From Flaviflexus ciconiae (GTDB lineage Bacteria > Actinomycetota > Actinomycetes > Actinomycetales > Actinomycetaceae): 64,000 nt of DNA. Where the stretch lies: NCBI RefSeq assembly GCF_003971195.1, contig NZ_CP034593.1:1674001-1738000 (forward strand), written 5' to 3'. The notes under the pieces were generated by a model. That model had not been told where the DNA came from, made no database searches, and saw only the letters and a list, made by a program, of their open reading frames with translations. Each line of letters begins with the position of its first letter. The stretch's first letter is position 1. This document shows, piece by piece, positions 8,789-17,760 of this stretch. A program made the position numbers and the translations under genes.

Positions 8789-9652
8789 ATGTTTATCGAG
8801 ATTGCGGCGTGGTTCGACAAGCATGGGCGCGACCTCCCGTGGCGGGAGGATGGAACGCCGCCGTGGCATATTATGCTTTGCGAGGTTATGAGCCAGCAGA
8901 CTCCCGTCGCCCGAGTCCTTCCCGCATGGCTGGAGTGGACGGAACGCTGGCCAACTCCCGAGGCGCTCGCACAGGGCCGCACCGATGACGTTCTGCGCGC
9001 CTGGAAGTCACTTGGCTATCCAAGACGAGCACTGCGACTGCGCGAATGCGCGCAGGTCATTGTTGAAAGACACGGCGGCGAGGTCCCGCACAGCGAAGAG
9101 GAACTGCTTGCTCTTCCCGGGATTGGTTCTTATACGGCAGCGGCTGTCATGGCCTTTGGTTTCGGCAAGCGATCACTCGTTCTTGACACAAACATCCGGA
9201 GAGTTATTGCCCGGCTTCATGGAGAGGCTCTACCCCCACCCGCGCTAACGAAACCCGAGCGTGAACGTGCCGCAGGTATGCTCCCCGAGGATGTGGACGA
9301 GTCCGTGGTGTGGAATGCAGGAGTAATGGAGCTGGGTGCCCTCGTGTGCACGGCACGTTCCCCGATCTGCTCGCAGTGCCCGGTTGCCGAAGAGTGCGGA
9401 TGGCGGGAGCTGGGATATCCGGCAGATCTCCACGCACATCGGAGAAAGACTCAGCAGTGGGAGGGAACGATGCGTCAGGCCCGGGGAAACATCATGAGGG
9501 CGCTCCGCGACTCGGCTGACCCCATTCCGGTTGCCAGCATCCTTGAAGCAGATCCGAGCCGGGCAGAGGCAGCTCTCGAGGGGCTTCTCACTGATCGTTT
9601 GGTGGAGCGTTCAGGCGAACACGTGTTTCTTCCCGGTAGCCTAGATTCATGA
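8789..9652 (+). CDS. mutY: A/G-specific adenine glycosylase MutY
   Basis: 287 residues, the short actinobacterial form. MutY removes adenine mispaired with 8-oxoguanine. Visible are the N-terminal LPWR segment, the MSQQTPVARV helix, the helix-hairpin-helix LPGIGSYTAAAV followed by catalytic Asp in VLDTNIRR, and the iron-sulfur ligands in CTARSPICSQCPVAEEC. The C-terminal 8-oxoG recognition domain is short or diverged. Its stop overlaps the next gene by the ATGA arrangement. Confidence 0.93.
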   Translation: MFIEIAAWFDKHGRDLPWREDGTPPWHIMLCEVMSQQTPVARVLPAWLEWTERWPTPEALAQGRTDDVLRAWKSLGYPRRALRLRECAQVIVERHGGEVPHSEEELLALPGIGSYTAAAVMAFGFGKRSLVLDTNIRRVIARLHGEALPPPALTKPERERAAGMLPEDVDESVVWNAGVMELGALVCTARSPICSQCPVAEECGWRELGYPADLHAHRRKTQQWEGTMRQARGNIMRALRDSADPIPVASILEADPSRAEAALEGLLTDRLVERSGEHVFLPGSLDS

Positions 9653-10038
9653 GCCCCATGCCAAATCATCGCATTATCCTCTGGTCCACAGGACTCGTTA
9701 TCGTCGGACTGCTCCTGTCCGTCATCGGGCTCATCCTGTACGAGTTCACTCCGGCAACGGACCGAACCTGGGCTCCCGTTATCCCCTCAATCTCCACACT
9801 CGGTCTGACCCTTGGCGGCGTCCTTGTCATCTCTCGACAAAAGGACCCGGGTCTTCACGGCTTTGCCATCCGCATCTGGAAGATCGCTGCGATCGCGACA
9901 GCCATCGCCATTATTGTTGCCGCAGTCGCAGCAGCTGTCATGATCGATCCGATCACGTCTCTCATCATTGGGCTCGTAGCTATCCAGGGTCCGATCGCCG
10001 CCTGGTTCGTTTCCGGCCAACTGGAACGTCAACGCTAA
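9649..10038 (+). CDS. Small four-helix membrane protein
   Basis: 129 residues with four hydrophobic segments (about residues 10-30, 41-60, 74-96 and 99-120) separated by short charged loops. Its ATG overlaps the mutY stop (ATGA), so it is probably translated by coupling with mutY. A second ATG three codons later is possible. No family is recognised and no catalytic motif is visible. Confidence 0.7.
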   Translation: MSPMPNHRIILWSTGLVIVGLLLSVIGLILYEFTPATDRTWAPVIPSISTLGLTLGGVLVISRQKDPGLHGFAIRIWKIAAIATAIAIIVAAVAAAVMIDPITSLIIGLVAIQGPIAAWFVSGQLERQR

Positions 10039-10131
10039 TCGGTAAAGCCGACAAAGTCCGGTAGCTGTAGGAAAGCAACTTGACCGAGCTGGCTACGTAG
10101 CAATTCCCCAGTGGGGAGATCGGTCGGACAC

Positions 10132-10215
10132 GCCTCGATCCAACTCCGATTTGCCTCGATCAAACTCGTACCCGCCTCAAAACAACACGTGTCCGCCTCG
10201 ATGCGGCTAGGTGAG
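10132..10215. repeat. Four imperfect 21-bp tandem units
   Basis: Four consecutive 21-bp units begin at 10132, 10153, 10174 and 10195, each opening with GCCTC (GCCTCGATC in units 1 and 2, GCCTCAAAA in unit 3, GCCTCGATG in unit 4). They lie in the roughly 200-bp stretch 10039-10236 between the membrane-protein gene and the 3' end of the acetyltransferase gene. The period is a multiple of three in both strands, but no credible gene uses it. Nothing else was seen in this stretch. Confidence 0.6.
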
Positions 10216-10236
10216 GTCAACGTTAGGCCCGTCGAC

Positions 10237-10767
10237 TTAGCTTTGAAATCCACCTTCGCTGATGGGATTGTCCAGCTCCTTAAGCATCCGGGTGTTGCCG
10301 AGAGTGTTGGGCTTGACGCGCGCAAGCTCCAGGAATTCCGCCATACCGTCATCGTGGGAGCGGAGCATTTCGGCGTATACGTTTTCACCGACGGGAGTTC
10401 CCTGGATCTCTGTGAAGCCAAACTTACCGAAGAACGACGTTTCGAAGGTGAGGCAGAAGAGCCTGCGCAGCTCCAGCTCGTACGCTTTTGCTTCTAGTGC
10501 AAGGTAGAGATTGCCGCCAACACCCCGCCCTTGATAATCGGTGGAAACGGCGAGAGTACGAATCTCCGCGATGTCTTCCCAGAGGACGTGGAGTGCCCCG
10601 CATCCGACAACGCGATCGCCGTCGATCGCTACGTAAAACTCCTGGACGTCTTCAAAGTAGTCAATGAGGTCCTTGGAGATCAGGAGCCTCTGTGCAACCA
10701 TCGGCTCAATGAGCTCAGCGATGCCACGAACGTGTGCGGGAAGGGCGGGCATGATATTGATCATCAC
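10237..10767 (-). CDS. Amino-acid N-acetyltransferase (ArgA-like GNAT)
   Basis: A single GNAT domain of 176 residues. The acetyl-CoA pyrophosphate loop is DYQGRGVGGNLYLAL and the preceding strand is IAEIRTLAVS. The C-terminal LARVKPNTLGNTRMLKEL segment is characteristic of the short N-acetylglutamate synthases of actinobacteria (Rv2747 type), which start arginine synthesis without the amino-acid-kinase domain. Start is GTG at 10767 or the adjacent ATG. It lies just downstream of, and on the same strand as, a SorC regulator but appears unrelated to it. Confidence 0.8.
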   Translation of the reverse strand: MMINIMPALPAHVRGIAELIEPMVAQRLLISKDLIDYFEDVQEFYVAIDGDRVVGCGALHVLWEDIAEIRTLAVSTDYQGRGVGGNLYLALEAKAYELELRRLFCLTFETSFFGKFGFTEIQGTPVGENVYAEMLRSHDDGMAEFLELARVKPNTLGNTRMLKELDNPISEGGFQS

Positions 10768-10825
10768 GCCATTCTAGTCCCCGCTATGACACCCAGCTGC
10801 GAGCCGCGTCTGGCATACTCCAGAA

Positions 10826-11814
10826 TCAGTGGCCGTTTCGATCCTTGCGCTTACGCTGACCCGAAGCAAAATCCATGAGTTTCCAGGCCGCCCCTCATCA
10901 ATAATCAAGTCGGTGACGGCACCTGCAAGCAGTGCTCCGTGCAGTGGCAGAACCTTCGAGGCACCTGCAACAACGCAGATTCTGCGCGGGATCTTCTTCA
11001 GTTCCCCGGGGGTAGGGCCGGTGGCGCGTTTGTTGATCTCGATGTCCTCGTAGGAACCATCGGGGCGCAGGAGGACCGTGCAAATATCTCCGACAACACC
11101 CTCGGCGCGTAGAACAGAAATGTCCTGCGGTGACAGGTAGCCGCCCACATACACGTGGGAGGCCAGCGGAGAGTTGAAGGAGCCGACACCGAAAACGGCG
11201 ATATCGGTGGTCTGCTGGAGTTCGCGGACCGACGCGAGGGAGCGTTCCCGCCACATTGCTTCGCGGGTTTCTGCGAAGTCGAAGAAGGCAGGTACAGGGA
11301 AGTGCCGGATCGTGGCGCCGAAGGCCTTACCGAAGGAATCGATGATTTGGCCGGCGTAGGGGATGCCGGTCGTGGAGGAGTTCGCGGCGCCGTTCAGCTG
11401 AACGACAATCGATCCGGGCGCGGGACGCGGGGAGAGATGATCGGTGACGGCCGAAATGGTCGTACCCCAGGCGACGCCGATCGTGTGGCCGGGTTTCACA
11501 AGGTCGGAGATGATGGCACCTGCGACAGTGGCGACGGCGTCAAGCCTGCGCACATCTGTTGACGTTGGAGACACGGGGACCACGTGGGCATTGATTCCGA
11601 ACATCTCGGACAGCCGGGCGGCGAGCGAATCAGAGTTCTCGGTGGGCGGGTGAAGGCTGATACGAACGAGCCCCTCATCCCGGGCCAGCGATATCAACCT
11701 CGACACTGTCGAGCGGGAGACGCCGAGTCTGCGGGCGACCGTCTCCATGGTTTCACCCTGCACATAGTGCAGAACGGCTGCCTCGTAAGCAATTCTCCGA
11801 CGGTCCTCGGACAA
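10826..11814 (-). CDS. SorC/DeoR-type sugar-binding transcriptional regulator (3' frameshift)
   Basis: TTG at 11814 is taken as the start because GAGGAGA lies five bases upstream and the helix-turn-helix (ETMETVARRLGVSRSTVSRLI) then falls near residue 20; a longer reading to 11976 has no ribosome-binding site. The C-terminal sugar-phosphate-binding domain shows GVAWGTTISAVTDHL and GVGSF. Without correction the protein ends in an unrelated tail at 10774. Restoring one G in the CCCC run at 10891-10894 gives DEGAAWKLMDF and a stop at 10826, close to normal SorC length (329). It is divergent from glpK, its likely target. Confidence 0.82.
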
Positions 11815-11842
11815 CCTGACTCTCCTCGTTGTGCGGTCATGC

Positions 11843-11863
11843 CGTGACCATATGTATGTCACG
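11843..11863. promoter_or_regulatory. Palindromic operator candidate in the sorC-glpK intergenic region
   Basis: CGTGAC (11843-11848) and GTCACG (11858-11863) flank a nine-base AT-rich centre, about 30 bases upstream of the SorC start. It is well placed for autoregulation and, with the remaining 330 bases up to glpK, for control of the kinase gene. The same CGTGAC/GTCACG arms, with a four-base centre, recur at 33765-33780. Confidence 0.45.
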
Positions 11864-12199
11864 CTCTCTCTAGCATACTGTCTAGAATCCACTGCTCCGC
11901 GATGAGCATAGGATCCCGCCTTCTTGCCGCAAATTGACGGGATTAACACGTCGTTGCGGCGGGTCAGGTTCAGCATGCACGTACGTTCATACCTTATGCG
12001 ATCAAGTGCATGCCTGGCACACTTTTTTCAGTATGATGTGATTACACCCACCCGGGTGCTGGCCGCAACGTTGCGTCTCCAGTCCAACTGGCGCGAGCGA
12101 TCACCACTTACTACCTTTGAACACTGTGCCGGTGCAAACGCTTCGGCACGAAGGCAGACAGCGCGTCGGCCTCACCACCACGAAAGGAACTCGTCAAAG

Positions 12200-13725
12200 A
12201 TGACCGAGAAGAAGTACGTATTGGCAATTGACCAGGGAACCACCTCATCCCGCGCGATTATCTTCAACCACTCCGGTGAGATCGTCTCCGTTGGACAGAT
12301 GGAACACGAGCAGATTTTCCCGAGGCCAGGCTGGGTTGAGCACGACCCGATCGAGATCCGTGACAACGTTCGCGAGGTAATTGGTATGGCCCTGGGTAAG
12401 GCCGATATCAACCGCCACGAGATCGCCTCCGTCGGTATCACCAACCAGCGTGAGACGGCAGTTGTCTGGGACAAGAACACGGGCCAGCCGGTCTACAACG
12501 CCATCGTTTGGCAGGACACCCGTACCGACAAGATCGCACGCGAGCTTGGCGGGGACGAAGGCGCGGAGAAGTACAAGGAGCGCGTCGGTCTGCCGCTCGC
12601 CACCTACTTCTCGGGCCCGAAGATCAAGTGGATCCTCGACAACGTTGAGGGAGCACGCGAGAAGGCTGAAGCGGGCGACCTCCTGTTCGGCAACACCGAC
12701 GCATGGGTTCTCTGGAACCTGACCGGTGGTGTTGACGGCGGCGTCCACGCAACCGACGTCACCAACGCTTCGCGCACCATGCTCATGGATGTTCGCAAGC
12801 TCGAGTGGGATCCCGAGATCTGCGCCGACATGGGCATTCCCATGTCGATGCTCCCGAGATTAGGTCCTCCTCCGAGGTTTACGGCCACGGCGCCAAGAAC
12901 ACCCTCATCATCGACACCCCGATCGCGGGTATCCTCGGTGACCAGCAGGCAGCCACCTTCGGCCAGGCTTGCTTCGAGAAGGGCATGGCGAAGAACACCT
13001 ACGGCACCGGTAACTTCATGCTCATCAACACCGGTCAGGAAGCCGTTACCTCCAAGAACGGCCTGCTCACCACCGTCTGCTACAAGATCGGTGACGCTCC
13101 GGCCGTGTACGCACTCGAGGGCTCCATCGCTGTCACGGGCTCGCTCGTCCAGTGGCTGCGCGACAACCTCAACATGATCAACTCCGCACCGGAGATTGAG
13201 ACCCTTGCTGAGACCGTTGAGGACAACGGCGGTGTTTACGTCGTCCCCGCCTTCTCGGGCCTCTTCGCTCCGTACTGGAAGGACGATGCTCGCGGCGCGA
13301 TCGTCGGCCTCACCCGCTTCAACAACAAGGGCCACATTGCCCGCGCAGTCCTCGAGGCAACCGCCTTCCAGACTGCCGAGGTTCTCGAGGCAATGAACGC
13401 CGACTCCGGCGCCGACCTCACCGAGCTCCGCGTTGACGGCGGCATGATCGCCAACAAAGCTCTCATGCAGTTCCAGGCCGACATCCTCGGCGTGGACGTT
13501 GTTGCTCCCAAGGTTGCGGAGACCACCGCTCTCGGTGCCGCCTACGCGGCAGGCATCGCTGTCGACTTCTGGCAGGGCGAGCAGGACGTCATCAACAACT
13601 GGCAGGAAGGCTCCCGCTGGACGCCCGAAATGGACGAGAACGAGCGTGCACGTCAGATGCGTCTCTGGAAGAAGGCCGTTACCCGCACCTTCGACTGGGT
13701 CGACGAGGATGTCACCAACGCCTGA
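12200..13725 (+). CDS. glpK: Glycerol kinase (frameshifted in this sequence)
   Basis: GlpK makes sn-glycerol 3-phosphate from glycerol and ATP. Start is ATG at 12200 after AAAGGA; the open frame further upstream is non-coding. Classic features are [16 protein letters not shown] (phosphate-binding), [25 protein letters not shown] with the catalytic Asp, [15 protein letters not shown], and the FGGY-family helix [12 protein letters not shown]. The frame breaks at about 12853-12856: CCCGAGATT needs one more G to give [14 protein letters not shown]. Corrected length is about 508 residues, as expected. Other glycerol genes in the window are glpABC at 54.9 kb; no glpF was found. Confidence 0.93.
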
Positions 13726-13760
13726 TCACCTGATCAAGCCATTCGATAGTCAATAGTCGA

Positions 13761-13798
13761 CGGTAGGCCCGAACAGCTCAAACTGTTCGGGCCTACCG
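13761..13798 (+). terminator. Terminator of glpK
   Basis: A perfect 16-bp stem, CGGTAGGCCCGAACAG (13761-13776) with its complement at 13783-13798, and the loop CTCAAA. It lies 35 bases after the glpK stop and is followed by CTATCTATTT. The facing merR gene ends 165 bases further on, so it could serve both directions. Confidence 0.85.
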
Positions 13799-13962
13799 CT
13801 ATCTATTTCCGCAAATATTCCCGTTGAGAACATCCGCATTGATACCAACCTCGAGGAGCCGTCTTTTCCGCAAAGCGCTCGGCTTCCCAGGGTTTCGCTG
13901 ACAGCTCTCAAGCCTTGGGTTTAGCCCGCAGTCGTTGCGATAACCACTGCGGCAAAGTTCTA

Positions 13963-14763
13963 CTAGACCCATTCGGCAGTGTCGGGATCCACTCCATTTG
14001 CTCGGGCGTTAGCTTCGACGATGTCTCGCACCCACCGGGCAAGGCCCGGGGCGCGATCATCGTAGTGGGATTGGAAGCGCGGGTCTTCCGTGTACAGGCG
14101 TGCCATGAGCACCTGCTTCGAATGGGTTGTTTCGACCCACTCTCCCACCCAGCCGCGGTGTAGCTCGGCCAGTTCGTTGGCTCGTTCGGTGCCCGGTTCA
14201 ACACCTTCCTCGAAGGCCTCCGCCAGCTTCTCCTCGAGCACGTTAATGTTGCGTTTCGCTACCTTCCAATCATCCGCAGTCATGTTGCTCACGCGCTTGT
14301 TGGACTGTTTCCACGCGTCACTCTCACCCCAGCGTTCTTCCGCTTCGTCTTCCCACGCCGGATTCCAATCCGGCCCAAGAATCTCGGCCCGCTGTGCGGC
14401 GGTAAGTTTTCTTCCCATTCCTTTTTCCCTCAACAGTTGATCAACAGCAGAGATCTTCTGCTGAAGGTGGGAGATCCTGGCAACGAGAAGCTTTCTTTGC
14501 TGTTCCAGATGTTCGCGCTCACCGAGCGCAGGCTCACCCAGAACCTCAGCGATGATCGATAGTGGCATGCCGGTCTCGCGGTACACGAGGACCGTTTCGA
14601 TCCGGTGGACATCCGATTCGGAATAGAGCCGATAGTCGGCACTTGACCGTCCACTCGGCACCGCAAGACCAATCTCGTCCCAGTGGTGCAAGGTCCGCAC
14701 ACTCACTCCAACGAGCTCTGCAACCTGCCCCACCGTCATACCCGGTTCATCTCTCACGCTCAT
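13963..14763 (-). CDS. MerR family regulator with TipAS-like drug-binding domain
   Basis: 266 residues. N-terminal MerR helix-turn-helix (TVGQVAELVGVSVRTLHHWDEIGL, then YRLYSESDVHRIETVLVYRE), a long coiled helix (about residues 85-115), and a C-terminal alpha-helical domain with NPAWEDEAEERWG and WKQSN, typical of TipA/Mta/SkgA-type multidrug-recognition regulators. These activate their own promoter when a peptide antibiotic or other lipophilic ligand binds. A fitting operator is present upstream (14773-14794). No efflux gene is next to it. Start at 14763 or the ATG eight codons in. Confidence 0.88.
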   Translation of the reverse strand: MSVRDEPGMTVGQVAELVGVSVRTLHHWDEIGLAVPSGRSSADYRLYSESDVHRIETVLVYRETGMPLSIIAEVLGEPALGEREHLEQQRKLLVARISHLQQKISAVDQLLREKGMGRKLTAAQRAEILGPDWNPAWEDEAEERWGESDAWKQSNKRVSNMTADDWKVAKRNINVLEEKLAEAFEEGVEPGTERANELAELHRGWVGEWVETTHSKQVLMARLYTEDPRFQSHYDDRAPGLARWVRDIVEANARANGVDPDTAEWV

Positions 14764-14772
14764 AGCATCCAG

Positions 14773-14794
14773 CCTGACGTTGCGTCAGGGTCAA
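14773..14794 (-). promoter_or_regulatory. MerR-type autoregulatory promoter/operator
   Basis: Reading the minus strand, TTGACC (14794-14789) is a good -35 box and overlaps the perfect dyad CCTGACG-CAA-CGTCAGG (14789-14773). A dyad placed inside a long promoter spacer is the hallmark of MerR-family control, and this sequence class resembles tipA-type operators. The gene starts 10 bases downstream, so the transcript would be nearly leaderless. Confidence 0.65.
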
Positions 14795-14915
14795 GGCAAG
14801 CGGGATGGCGGTTTTGCCACCCAAAGTCAGGTCACGTGACCGAACGCCCGCGAGTCGGCCGTCTCTGCCCTGTAGTGAGAAGATGGTTGAGCAGACATGA
14901 CTTGAAGGAGCCGCA

Positions 14916-15712
14916 GTGAACCGTAGCCAGGACGCTTACATTTTCGATCTCGATGGAACCCTCACCCCGATCGGAGCTGACGCCGAGCAGGATGTTCTCG
15001 ATGCGTTGGCAGCTCTGTCAGCCACGGGAGCGACGATCATTGTCGCGACGGGCAGAACCCTCAATGCTGGAGTGGCGGTTCTCGAGGGAGCAAACATCCC
15101 CGGTTATGTCGTGGCGGCCAACGGCGGCGTGATTGCTCAGCAGCCCGGCACCGAAATCCTGCGTCGCTCGGTCATGGACGATTCTCTGATTTCCGAGCTT
15201 GTCGCTATCGGCCGCGAAGCAGGTGCGGACATTGCACTGTTCCGCACCCACGACCTGGTCATGGAACAGGACGGGATAGCGGCAGAACACACGAGAAACG
15301 GCAACTCGCAGGTGCCGATCAGCTTTGAACCCATCGACGATGCTGACTGGAGCGACGTCATCAAGGTCATGTACTGGGGACTGCCAGATCTTCTCGAGAA
15401 GCAGGTTCCTCTCATGAGAGCAAAGCAACCGAACATCGTTCAGTCCATGGATACCGTGGCGGAGATGTCGGCACCGGGTTCCGGCAAGGAGGGCGCACTG
15501 ACCTGGCTGGCGGAGCGCCTCGGCATTGATCTGAACAACTGCCTCGGTATCGGCGATTCCGGTAACGACCTGGACTGGTTGCCTCGCATGGCGCACTCGG
15601 TCGCACCCGACAACTCCTCCCCGAGGTCAAGACGGTTGTCGACGAGGTTATCGGCAGCCAGGAATCGGGCGCAGTCGTCCGCTACATCGAGGAGCTCGCA
15701 AAGAGCCGCTAG
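14916..15712 (+). CDS. Cof-type HAD phosphatase (3' frameshift)
   Basis: HAD-superfamily class IIB hydrolase with motif I FDLDGTLTP near residue 11, a threonine motif II (IIVATGRTL), and motif IV GIGDSGNDLDWL. Such enzymes dephosphorylate sugar phosphates or flavin/pyridoxal phosphates. The last 30 residues are in another frame: one C restored in the run at 15616-15617 gives NSLPEVKTVVDEV and a stop at 15712; the uncorrected frame ends at 15716. It is the first of four HAD phosphatases in the sugar island and lies convergent with araB (15.8 kb). Start is GTG at 14916, seven bases after GGAG. Confidence 0.85.
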
Positions 15713-15732
15713 GTAAGCTCAAGCCACACTAC

Positions 15733-15775
15733 TGATCGGGGCAAGCCCGGCATAACACCAAACCTGCCCCGATCA
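15733..15775. terminator. Bidirectional terminator between HAD gene and araB
   Basis: TGATCGGGGCA (15733-15743) pairs with TGCCCCGATCA (15765-15775). The loop is 21 bases. On the plus strand it is followed by ATAATCAG. The two flanking genes converge here. Confidence 0.6.
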
Positions 15776-15839
15776 ATAATCAGCTCCGACTTAGCCGCTT
15801 CATGGATAGTTGCTACTCCATTGCGCAGCCGCCGTTGTC

Positions 15840-17510
15840 CTAGCTGTTCTTGCGTTCATGGATGGAGCGCTGGATGCCCTTGAGGCGTGCCATGACATCA
15901 TTGGTTCCGCGACCGAAGTAGTCGTGGAGTGTCAGGTACTCCTCGTACAGAAGGTCGTACTTCTTGGCGGCGTCCTCGTTCGGCACGTAGGCGTGTTCGA
16001 TCTTGGAGCCCATAGCATTAGCTGCCTCGTACACGTTCGGGTAGGCACCCGCCGCAACTGCACCGTAGATCGCTGCGCCGAGGGAGCCTGCGAGGTTCGA
16101 TCCGGAGATTGAGAGCGGGATACGGGTGATGTCGGCGTAGATCTGCATGAGGAACTTGTTCTTCAGCAGGCCGCCGGCGGCCACGATCTCGTTGATCTCC
16201 ACTCCGTGCTGGAGGAAGTTCTCGATAATGACCCGCAAGCCAAAGCCGGTTGCTTCCAGGTAGGCGCGGTAGATCTCTTCGGGCCGGGTGTTGAGCGTCA
16301 TGCCGACCAGCGTGCCCGACAGGGCACCGTTGTTGAGGATCGAACGGTTTCCGTTGTGCCAGTCGAGAGCGATGAGACCATGCTCGCCGATCTCCTGCTC
16401 GGCACCCTTCTCTGTGAGGAGTTCGTGGACGGAGATTCCGCGGCGGTTGGCCTCGTTCTGGTATTCGCCGGGAACGATGTTGTCGACGATCCAGGCAAAG
16501 ATGTCACCCACACCGGTCTGTCCGCCCTCGTAGCCCCACAGCCCCGCGGAGATACCACCGTTGGCGATACCAAAGACACCGGGGATGTCGCGGGCAGTTT
16601 TACCGTTGACGATGTAAACATTCGAGGTCCCCATGATCGCCGTCATCTGACCAACTTCAATGGCCTTCGCGGCGGGCGCGGTCACGTGAGCATCAATCTG
16701 TCCGACGGCGACGGCAATGCCGGGGCGAAGCCCCAGATCATTCGCCATTTCCTCAGTCAGGTCACCGGCTCGATCACCAAGTTGGAGGACCGGGGCCTCA
16801 AACTTGTCGGCGATGAAGGTGCGGAACTGCGGGTTGAGCTCGGCGAAATACTCCTCGGAGGGGTACTGGTCGTTCTGACGCAACGACTTGTAGGCCGCCG
16901 GTGCCGCGGAGTGGATGAGGCGGCCACACAGCTGCCACACGATCCAGTCGACAGCTTCAACGTAGTAGTCCATCGCCGCGTAGACATCGGGTGCCTTCTC
17001 CAGGGTCTCAAGTGCCTTCGGAAGCACAATCTCGGAGGAAATGCGTCCGCCGTAGCGGCCGAGCCACATCTCGCCACGTGCCTCGGCGATCGCGATCGCG
17101 CGCTCAGCCTGCTCGGTGCCGCCGTGGTGCTTCCACATCTTCACGTAGGCATGCGGGTTGTTCTTGAATTCCTCCGACTCGCACAGCGGAACGCCGTTCT
17201 CGTCGGTGGGGAGAACCGAGGCCGACGTGAAGTCGGTTCCGATACCGATAATGTCGTCAGCATTCACCGCAGCATCGCGGATCGCTTCGGGAACAACCGC
17301 TTTAAGGACCTCAACGTAGTCGGCCGGAACTTGGAGTGCGTAGTCGGGAGGTAGCGTCTGACCATCACCGGCGGTGAGGGTGCGGTCCATGACACCGTGC
17401 GGGTACTCCATGACGGACGAGCCAAGCTCGCGTCCGTCCGAAACTCGCACGACCGTGGCGCGGCCGGAAAGCGTGCCAAAATCGACACCAATAACGTATT
17501 TTTCGCTCAT
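15840..17510 (-). CDS. araB: Ribulokinase (AraB-type FGGY kinase), copy 1
   Basis: 556 residues from ATG at 17510 (AAAGGTGA upstream). Ribulokinase phosphorylates L-ribulose and is known to accept D-ribulose, ribitol and L-arabitol. The AraB N-terminus GVDFGTLSGRATVVR replaces the usual FGGY phosphate loop; AVGQIDAHV carries the catalytic Asp; GYEGGQTGVGDIFAW is AraB-specific. It is last in an operon with a zinc dehydrogenase, a SorC regulator and deoC (20541 to 15840), but two hairpins separate it from deoC. Its paralogue lies at 38276-39946. No araA is present, so L-arabinose itself is an unlikely substrate source. Confidence 0.88.
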   Translation of the reverse strand: MSEKYVIGVDFGTLSGRATVVRVSDGRELGSSVMEYPHGVMDRTLTAGDGQTLPPDYALQVPADYVEVLKAVVPEAIRDAAVNADDIIGIGTDFTSASVLPTDENGVPLCESEEFKNNPHAYVKMWKHHGGTEQAERAIAIAEARGEMWLGRYGGRISSEIVLPKALETLEKAPDVYAAMDYYVEAVDWIVWQLCGRLIHSAAPAAYKSLRQNDQYPSEEYFAELNPQFRTFIADKFEAPVLQLGDRAGDLTEEMANDLGLRPGIAVAVGQIDAHVTAPAAKAIEVGQMTAIMGTSNVYIVNGKTARDIPGVFGIANGGISAGLWGYEGGQTGVGDIFAWIVDNIVPGEYQNEANRRGISVHELLTEKGAEQEIGEHGLIALDWHNGNRSILNNGALSGTLVGMTLNTRPEEIYRAYLEATGFGLRVIIENFLQHGVEINEIVAAGGLLKNKFLMQIYADITRIPLSISGSNLAGSLGAAIYGAVAAGAYPNVYEAANAMGSKIEHAYVPNEDAAKKYDLLYEEYLTLHDYFGRGTNDVMARLKGIQRSIHERKNS

Positions 17511-17671
17511 AAGATCACCTTTGATCGTTGGGTAGTAATGCCGTGCGTTTACGCGGCAACGGATCGGTATTCCGCAAGAATCTACGGTTGTTCGGTTGGG
17601 ATGTCGCACGTGGTCTGCGACAGTTCTTGGATGTTATGCCGAGAGAATTTCGGGATCTAAAAGGGGTAGAA

Positions 17672-17695
17672 ATTGCCGCGGCGCACCGCGGCAAT
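17672..17695. terminator. Hairpin in the deoC-araB gap
   Basis: ATTGCCGCGG (17672-17681) and CCGCGGCAAT (17686-17695) form a perfect 10-bp stem with loop CGCA in the 250-base gap between deoC and araB. Together with the next hairpin it could reduce transcription into araB. Confidence 0.55.
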
Positions 17696-17710
17696 GACTG
17701 GGTGTACTTG

Positions 17711-17754
17711 CTGAGGTATGCCGCGCCAAAGTTTGTTGACGCGGAATACCTCAG
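17711..17754 (-). terminator. Terminator-like hairpin behind deoC
   Basis: CTGAGGTATGCCGCG (17711-17725) pairs with CGCGGAATACCTCAG (17740-17754) with one mismatch and a 14-base loop. It starts six bases after the deoC stop on the minus strand. It suggests that araB downstream is expressed at a lower level or has its own promoter in the gap. Confidence 0.6.
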
Positions 17755-17760
17755 AACGGT

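Noticed and set aside
10132..10215. CRISPR array
   Set aside because: Units are short, degenerate, directly adjacent and have no spacers; no cas genes are present.
11924..12199. N-terminal extension of glpK
   Set aside because: The frame is open by chance; it has no similarity to glycerol kinases and the real start has the expected N-terminus.
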